From Roseateles sp. XES5 (GTDB lineage Bacteria > Pseudomonadota > Alphaproteobacteria > Rhizobiales > Rhizobiaceae), in assembly GCF_020535545.1 (NCBI RefSeq), contig NZ_CP084752.1, forward strand, positions 3,437,501 to 3,501,500: a stretch of DNA of 64,000 nucleotides. The letters run 5' to 3'. Both the position numbers and the translations under genes were made by a program. The notes below the pieces were generated by a model. The model saw nothing but the letters and a program-made list of their open reading frames with translations, searched no databases and was not told the DNA's origin. This document shows, piece after piece, positions 59,427-64,000 of this stretch. How positions within the stretch are numbered: position 1 is the stretch's first letter; every line of letters starts with the position of its first letter.

Positions 59427-60272
59427 ATGACCGTGACCCCCGTCGATCCCAATGTCCGCCACTTCCGCACGCTGTTCATTTCGGATGTGCATCTGGGCTC
59501 CAAGGCGGCCAAGGCGGACTTCCTCATCGACTTCCTGCGGCATCATGAAGCCGAGACCATCGTGCTCGTCGGCGACATCATCGACGGCTGGCAGCTGCGC
59601 CGCAGCTGGTACTGGCCGCAGGCGCACAACGATGTGATCCAGAAGATCCTGCGCAAGGCGCGCAAGGGCTGCCGGGTGATCTTCATCCCCGGCAACCACG
59701 ACGAGTTCGCGCGCGATTTCCCCGGCACGCATTTCGGCGGCGTCGAAGTCGCCGAGCGCATCATCCACGAGGCGGCGGACGGCAAGCGCTATCTCGTGCT
59801 GCACGGCGACGAGTTCGACGTCGTGGTGCGCCACGCCCGCGTCGTCGCCTATCTCGGCGACTGGGCCTATGACGCGGCCATCGCCATCAACGTCGTCTTC
59901 GCCGCCATCCGCCGCAAGCTCGGTCTGCCCTATTGGTCCTTCTCCGCCTGGGCCAAGCAGCAGGTGAAGTCGGCCGTGAACTTCATCGGCGAGTTCCAGC
60001 GTGTCGTTGCCGAGGAAGCGCGGCGCAACAATGCCGACGGCGTCATCTGCGGCCACATTCACCACGCCGTCATCACGGAGATCGACGGCATCCGCTACAT
60101 CAACAGCGGCGACTGGGTGGAAAGCTGCACGGCCATTGCCGAACACCACGATGGCGAGATGGAGCTGATCACCTGGCAGAAGCTCGCCTCGGTTCCGGCC
60201 GAGGTGCTGCCGGTCTCGCGGCAGATGCCGGCAATCGAGGCGCGCACGCCGGTGGGCGTCGAAGCCGCCTAG
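59427..60272 (+). CDS. UDP-2,3-diacylglucosamine diphosphatase-like metallophosphoesterase
   Basis: This 281-residue protein belongs to the calcineurin-type phosphoesterases near LpxH. Metal-site motifs are RTLFISDVHLG (about 13-23), VLVGDIIDGWQLRR (about 46-59), IFIPGNHDEFARDFPG (about 84-99), LVLHGDEFDVV (about 125-135) and GVICGHIHHAVI (about 207-218). LpxH hydrolyses UDP-2,3-diacylglucosamine in lipid A synthesis, but most Rhizobiales use LpxI, so this group may act on a related substrate. ATG 59427 is used for its GGAG at nine bases; upstream starts at 59385 and 59328 are open. It is divergent from the malic enzyme gene (236 bases between starts). Confidence 0.87.
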   Translation: MTVTPVDPNVRHFRTLFISDVHLGSKAAKADFLIDFLRHHEAETIVLVGDIIDGWQLRRSWYWPQAHNDVIQKILRKARKGCRVIFIPGNHDEFARDFPGTHFGGVEVAERIIHEAADGKRYLVLHGDEFDVVVRHARVVAYLGDWAYDAAIAINVVFAAIRRKLGLPYWSFSAWAKQQVKSAVNFIGEFQRVVAEEARRNNADGVICGHIHHAVITEIDGIRYINSGDWVESCTAIAEHHDGEMELITWQKLASVPAEVLPVSRQMPAIEARTPVGVEAA

Positions 60273-60394
60273 CGCTTGGAGGGCAGCGCGGCGTTCGCGC
60301 AGCAGGGACAGCGATCCCCCGGCAGAAATAGCGCATTGGCGTACGTACATCGCCGTGCTAGAGCCGGGAGCGTTCCAAAGCAGGTTCCCCGCCA

Positions 60395-61618
60395 ATGACT
60401 GCCCCTTCCGGGTTCTCCGTGACTTCAGGCGCGCCGCCGTTCTTCGCCGCGCGCATCGCCCTCGTTTTCTGCGCGCCGATGATGGTGAACGGCATTGCGC
60501 TGCCGTTCTTTCCGGTCTGGCTCGAAACGCTCTCGATGAACGATTCCCAGATCGGTATCGTGCTGGCCCTGCCGATGTTCGTGCGCGTCTTCACCGCGCC
60601 GCTGGCCGGCATCCTCGCTGACCGGATCGGCGAGCGCGCGGTCGTGCTGCTCTGGTCTGGCCTGCTGTCGCTGGCGACGGCGCTGGCGCTCTTCGCAACG
60701 GGGTCCTTCTGGCCGGTGCTGCTGCTCTATACGCTGCAGGGCGCGGTCTATTCGCCCTATCTTCCGATCACCGACGCCATCGCGCTCTCCGGCGTGCGCC
60801 GCTGGAATTTCGACTATGGCAAGATGCGGCTATGGGGTTCACTCGCCTTCATCGTCTCGACCATGACCGGCGGCTGGCTCGCCGGATTGTACGGCGGGGC
60901 GATGGTGCTGCCGGCCATGGCGGTCGCCTTCCTCCTGACGGTGCTCGGCGCGCTGATCGTGCCGAAGATCGGCAAGCCGCGCCGGCCGTCGCCGATCACC
61001 GCCATCGCCACGATGCCGTCGGACGGCTCGCTCCGCCAGCGCGACGTGCAGCTCATGCTCATCGGCGCATCGCTCGTCAGCGCCAGCCACGCCATGTACT
61101 ACGCCTTCTCGGTCATCCACTGGCAGAAGCTAGGCTTCAGCGGCACGGATGTCGGCATTTTCTGGAGCGCCGGGGTGCTGGCCGAGGTGATCCTCTTCGC
61201 CTTTGCCGTCCAGCTTCGCCGCCGGTTCAGTGTCTGGTCGATGATGATTTTCGGCTCGCTGGTCGCGGTCGGACGCTGGATCCTCTTTCCGATGGAGATG
61301 GGCTTCGGTGGTTACTTCGCGCTGCAATGCCTGCACGCCTTCACCTTTGCGATCATGCATATCAGCGTGCAGAGCCGTCTCGTGGAGCGGGTCGCGGAGG
61401 AGCAGGAAGCGGCCGCGCAGGGGCTCTATTTCTTCTATACCGGCATCTTCACGGCGGCGGCCACCTTCGTCTCCGGCTATGCCTATAACTGGTATGGCGT
61501 CGCAGGCTTCTATCTGATGACGATCGTTGCCGTGGCGGGTCTCGTCTGCATCATCGCAGGGCGGTTCGTCGCCCCGCCGGCAGGTCCTCAGCCCCAGAGC
61601 GCGGCTTCGGGCGGATAG
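60395..61618 (+). CDS. MFS transporter, HcaT (3-phenylpropionate permease-like) family
   Basis: This 407-residue protein has twelve predicted helices and the HcaT/NuoG-like wording: VNGIALPFFPVWLETLSMND (about 31-50), ALPMFVRVFTAPLAGILADR (about 58-77), RRWNFDYGKMRLWGSLAFIV (about 134-153). Members are in the nucleoside:H+ symporter / HcaT group and carry aromatic acids or unknown small compounds. No aromatic degradation genes are near. Its last 31 bases overlap the end of the convergent epimerase gene. It follows the LpxH-like gene by 122 bases. Confidence 0.86.
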   Translation: MTAPSGFSVTSGAPPFFAARIALVFCAPMMVNGIALPFFPVWLETLSMNDSQIGIVLALPMFVRVFTAPLAGILADRIGERAVVLLWSGLLSLATALALFATGSFWPVLLLYTLQGAVYSPYLPITDAIALSGVRRWNFDYGKMRLWGSLAFIVSTMTGGWLAGLYGGAMVLPAMAVAFLLTVLGALIVPKIGKPRRPSPITAIATMPSDGSLRQRDVQLMLIGASLVSASHAMYYAFSVIHWQKLGFSGTDVGIFWSAGVLAEVILFAFAVQLRRRFSVWSMMIFGSLVAVGRWILFPMEMGFGGYFALQCLHAFTFAIMHISVQSRLVERVAEEQEAAAQGLYFFYTGIFTAAATFVSGYAYNWYGVAGFYLMTIVAVAGLVCIIAGRFVAPPAGPQPQSAASGG

Positions 61619-62571
61619 ACGGTCGAGCCCTCGTAGCGAAGGCCGGGCTCGCGGTCGCGGGCAAGCAGCAGCGGGCCGTCGAGATCGACGAAATCGGCGC
61701 CCTGCGCCAGGAGCACGGCGGGCGCCATGCCGAGAGAGGTGCCGACCATGCAGCCGACCATGATCTTCAGGCCGTTCTCCCGCGCGGCCTCGCGCAGCGC
61801 CAGGGCCTCGGTCAGCCCGCCGGCCTTGTCGAGCTTGATGTTGATCGCGTCGTAGCGGTCGGCAAGCCCTGCCACATCCTCCGTGCGGTGCACGCTTTCG
61901 TCGGCGCAGACCGGAATGGGGCGTCGATGGTCGCGCAGCGCCGAATCGTTTCCGGCCGGGAGCGGCTGTTCGACGAGGGCGATGCGCGCTTCGGCGCAGA
62001 GGTCGAAATGATAGGCGAGGTTCTCCGCCGTCCAGCCCTCGTTGGCGTCGAGGATGATGGCGCTGTCGGGCGCGCCGGCGCGCACGGCGCGGATGCGCGC
62101 GGCATCGTCCGCCGTGCCGACCTTCACCTTCAGCAGTGGCCGCCAGGCATTGTCCGCCGCCTGCCGCTGCATCGCCTCCGGCTCACCGAGCGAGAGCGTA
62201 TAGGCGGTGGCGAGCTGCTGCGGGGCTTCGTTGTTGACGACCTGCCAGGTCGGCACGCCGGAGAGCTTGGCCTCGAGGTCCCAGAGCGCGCAGTCCAGTG
62301 CATTGCGCGCCGCGCCCGCCGGCATTTCCCGGGCAAGGTCCTCGCGGCCCATGCCGTCTTCGATGGCGCCGCGCATTGCCTCGATAGCGGCGAGCACGCC
62401 CGGCACCGATTCGCCGTAGCGGGCATAGGGCACGCATTCACCACGGCCGATAAGGCCCGAACCGCCGATCGTGCAGGTCACCACCTCGGCCGTCGTCTTC
62501 GCGCCCCGCGAAATGGTGAAGGCCCCGGCAATCGGGAAGCTTTCGGTGATGGCGAGGAGCGTGCGGCGCAT
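61588..62571 (-). CDS. Enolase-superfamily dipeptide epimerase / N-acetyl-D-glutamate racemase-like
   Basis: This 327-residue enzyme has an enolase-superfamily capping domain and barrel. The catalytic lysine motif LLKVKVG (about residues 146-152; KxK), metal ligands in IILDANEGWT (about 173-182), ALVEQPLP (about 198-205) and PVCADESVH (about 220-228), and the second lysine in AINIKLDKAGG (about 242-252) are all present. Such enzymes epimerise L-Ala-D/L-Glu dipeptides from peptidoglycan recycling; a related group (DgcA) racemises N-acetyl-glutamate in D-glutamate use, and its partner dgcN is not in the window. The start is ATG 62571. It is divergent from the Mla-type permease gene (99 bases between starts). 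Confidence 0.88.
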   Translation of the reverse strand: MRRTLLAITESFPIAGAFTISRGAKTTAEVVTCTIGGSGLIGRGECVPYARYGESVPGVLAAIEAMRGAIEDGMGREDLAREMPAGAARNALDCALWDLEAKLSGVPTWQVVNNEAPQQLATAYTLSLGEPEAMQRQAADNAWRPLLKVKVGTADDAARIRAVRAGAPDSAIILDANEGWTAENLAYHFDLCAEARIALVEQPLPAGNDSALRDHRRPIPVCADESVHRTEDVAGLADRYDAINIKLDKAGGLTEALALREAARENGLKIMVGCMVGTSLGMAPAVLLAQGADFVDLDGPLLLARDREPGLRYEGSTVYPPEAALWG

Positions 62572-62670
62572 GGGATCGATCCTGACTGGCCCCGAAATTT
62601 TCGAGGCGGGAGGCGGCTTTTGGCCGTTCGTTCGGTGACAGACGGCCGGCGAGCCGGTAAGACAGGGCGC

Positions 62671-63858
62671 ATGTTGTCCCAAGCACGGGAAGATGCAAGA
62701 GACTTGACCGCCCCCGCCAGCCCCACAGCCGAAATCGCGACCGAAAGCCTGCCGGGCAAGGGCGGGGAGATCTGGCGTCTCTCCGGTCACTGGGTGAACA
62801 CGACCGCCGTCGCCGCCAGCAAGCGCCTCGCCGAGATTGCCGCCGGCAAGGACGGCCCGCTCGAAATCGATCTCAGCGGCGTGAGCGAGATGGACACGGC
62901 CGGCGCGTGGCTGCTGCGCCGGGCGATCACCGAGCGGCAGGCCGGCGGCGCGGATGTCAGCGTTTCCGACCGTGAGGGCGCGCGCTATGCCGATCTCGTC
63001 ACCGCGCTGCCGGAAAAGCTCGCCGAGCCGCGCGAGGAAAAAGGTCCGCCCGTCTCGCGCTTCGAACGCACCTTCGCGCCCATCGGCCGCGTCATGGTGG
63101 ATGTTTGGGACGATGCCGTCGCCGCCATGTTCATCCTCGGTTCGGCGGTGCGCGGCGCGCAATTGAAGCTCGGCCGCCGCAGCGGCGTCTCGCCGGCCGC
63201 CATCGTGCACCAGATCGACCACATGGGCGTGCGCGCCGTGCCGATCATCCTTTTGATGTCCTTCCTCATCGGCGCGATCATCGCTCAGCAGGGCGCGTTC
63301 CAGCTTCGCTATTTCGGCGCGGAAGTCTTCGTCGTCGACCTGGTCGGCATTCTGCAGCTTCGCGAGGTCGGCGTGCTGCTCACCGCCATCATGATCGCCG
63401 GCCGCTCTGGCAGCGCGATCACCGCCGAGATCGGCTCGATGAAGATGCGCGAGGAGATCGACGCCCTGAAGGTCATGGGCCTCAGCCCCATCGGCGTGCT
63501 CGTCTTCCCGCGCCTCGTGGCGCTGACGGTGGCGCTGCCGCTGCTGACGATCCTCGCCAATTTCGCCGCGCTCGGCGGGGCCGCCTTCGTCGCCTGGTCC
63601 TATTCCGGCATCACGCTCGATACGTTCCAGTCGCGCCTGCGCGAAGCCATCGACCTGTCGACGGTGGTCTCCGGCATGATCAAGGCGCCGTTCATGGCGC
63701 TGATCATCGGCATCGTCGCCTCCGTGGAGGGCCTGAAGGTGGGCGGCAGCGCCGAATCGCTCGGCCGCCACGTTACCGCCGCCGTGGTGAAGTCGATCTT
63801 CGTCGTCATCCTTGTCGACGGCCTCTTCGCCATGTTCTACGCCGCAATCGATTTCTAG
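62671..63858 (+). CDS. MlaE-type ABC transporter permease with N-terminal STAS domain
   Basis: This 395-residue protein has an N-terminal STAS-like domain (about 25-115; LEIDLSGVSEMDTAGAWLLR) and a C-terminal MlaE permease domain with five or so helices. MlaE wording includes HQIDHMGVRAVPIILLMSFLIG, QLREVGVLLTAIMIAGRSGS, EIGSMKMREEIDALKVMG and IFVVILVDGLFAMFYAAI. In Mla systems MlaE and MlaF move phospholipids between outer and inner membranes with MlaD. The fused STAS domain replaces the separate MlaB protein of enterics, as is common in alphaproteobacteria. The ATPase gene starts 2 bases after its stop. Confidence 0.92.
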   Translation: MLSQAREDARDLTAPASPTAEIATESLPGKGGEIWRLSGHWVNTTAVAASKRLAEIAAGKDGPLEIDLSGVSEMDTAGAWLLRRAITERQAGGADVSVSDREGARYADLVTALPEKLAEPREEKGPPVSRFERTFAPIGRVMVDVWDDAVAAMFILGSAVRGAQLKLGRRSGVSPAAIVHQIDHMGVRAVPIILLMSFLIGAIIAQQGAFQLRYFGAEVFVVDLVGILQLREVGVLLTAIMIAGRSGSAITAEIGSMKMREEIDALKVMGLSPIGVLVFPRLVALTVALPLLTILANFAALGGAAFVAWSYSGITLDTFQSRLREAIDLSTVVSGMIKAPFMALIIGIVASVEGLKVGGSAESLGRHVTAAVVKSIFVVILVDGLFAMFYAAIDF

Positions 63859-63860
63859 GG

Positions 63861-64000
63861 ATGCAGATGGATTCGGCTTCGGCAAAACAGGATGGGGTTG
63901 TGCTCTCGGTCAAGGATCTGACCGTGGCTTTCGGCAGCAATGTCGTGCTCGACAAGCTCAACCTCGACATCTATCGCGGCGAGATCCTCGGCTTCGTCGG
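63861..64000 (+). CDS. MlaF-type ABC transporter ATP-binding protein, N-terminal part
   Basis: The first 46 codons are visible before the window ends: QMDSASAKQDGVVLSVKDL, TVAFGSNVVLDKLNLDI and YRGEILGFVG. This ends where Walker A would begin. Position directly after the MlaE-type permease (2-base gap) fits an mlaF-like gene. A second ATG at 63867 is possible. An mlaD-like gene is expected next, beyond the window. Confidence 0.85.
   Translation, partial: MQMDSASAKQDGVVLSVKDLTVAFGSNVVLDKLNLDIYRGEILGFV

Noticed and set aside
61588..63885. 765-codon minus frame extending the epimerase upstream
   Set aside because: The part before ATG 62571 is antisense to the MlaE-type permease and has shadow composition; the epimerase domain starts at MRRTLL.

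Overview
The window is a gene-dense, high-GC stretch of alphaproteobacterial chromosome. The gene set points to the order Rhizobiales, most likely family Rhizobiaceae (Rhizobium, Agrobacterium, Ensifer or Shinella level); I cannot resolve the genus. Support comes from the rpiA-DUF2059-gor order, a class II DAHP synthase, PleC/DivJ-type histidine kinase, usg, DUF2865, DUF1176 and DUF2270 proteins, rhizobial-style malic enzyme ends, and two copies of a palindromic intergenic repeat of the rhizobial RIME/ABC kind. I see no rRNA, tRNA, CRISPR array, insertion sequence, integrase or prophage; most genes look like core or semi-core chromosome.

Layout. 0-8 kb: end of cobT, dgkA, a sensor kinase, a translationally coupled secreted nuclease/uracil-DNA glycosylase pair, an Lrp regulator, an AlkD-like repair protein with a 3-hydroxyisobutyrate dehydrogenase-family enzyme, a methyltransferase and usg. 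8-11 kb: polar amino acid ABC operon (binding protein and two permeases, no ATPase). 11-16 kb: an OmpA-family protein with a long Glu/Gln/Ala repeat, mobA (frameshifted) and mobB, a DMT exporter. 15.7-25.4 kb: large chemoreceptor, unknown lipoprotein, moaA, and a run of ion/membrane genes (CPA2 antiporter, TMEM175, LtrA). 25.4-29 kb: a small accessory block between two inverted copies of a 104-bp repeat. 29-43 kb: cell-wall L,D-transpeptidases, a diguanylate cyclase, fumC, an aph(3'')-type streptomycin kinase homologue behind gph, rpiA, gor, a LysR regulator and class II DAHP synthase. 43-53 kb: an orphan TadE/TadG-like pair, an LTA-synthase-like enzyme, nadE, a second GGDEF protein. 53-64 kb: cobalamin riboswitch with bluB, an ABC-F gene cut by an internal stop, a malic enzyme whose catalytic core looks imported from a betaproteobacterium, a LpxH-like phosphatase, an MFS transporter, a dipeptide epimerase-family enzyme, and the start of an Mla-type lipid transporter.

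Themes. B12 lower-ligand synthesis is represented twice (cobT at the left edge, riboswitch-controlled bluB at 53 kb). Molybdenum cofactor genes (mobA, mobB, moaA) lie within 8 kb. Envelope and peptidoglycan functions recur (OmpA, two L,D-transpeptidases, M15 peptidase, LTA-synthase-like, Mla). Three genes look damaged or mosaic: mobA (one base short in a G tract), the ABC-F gene (amber stop) and the malic enzyme (foreign internal segment). These should be checked against raw reads before any biological reading. I found no wholly new multi-gene system; the mosaic malic enzyme, the chromosomal aph(3'') homologue, the repeat pair and a 25-codon membrane peptide are the best leads.
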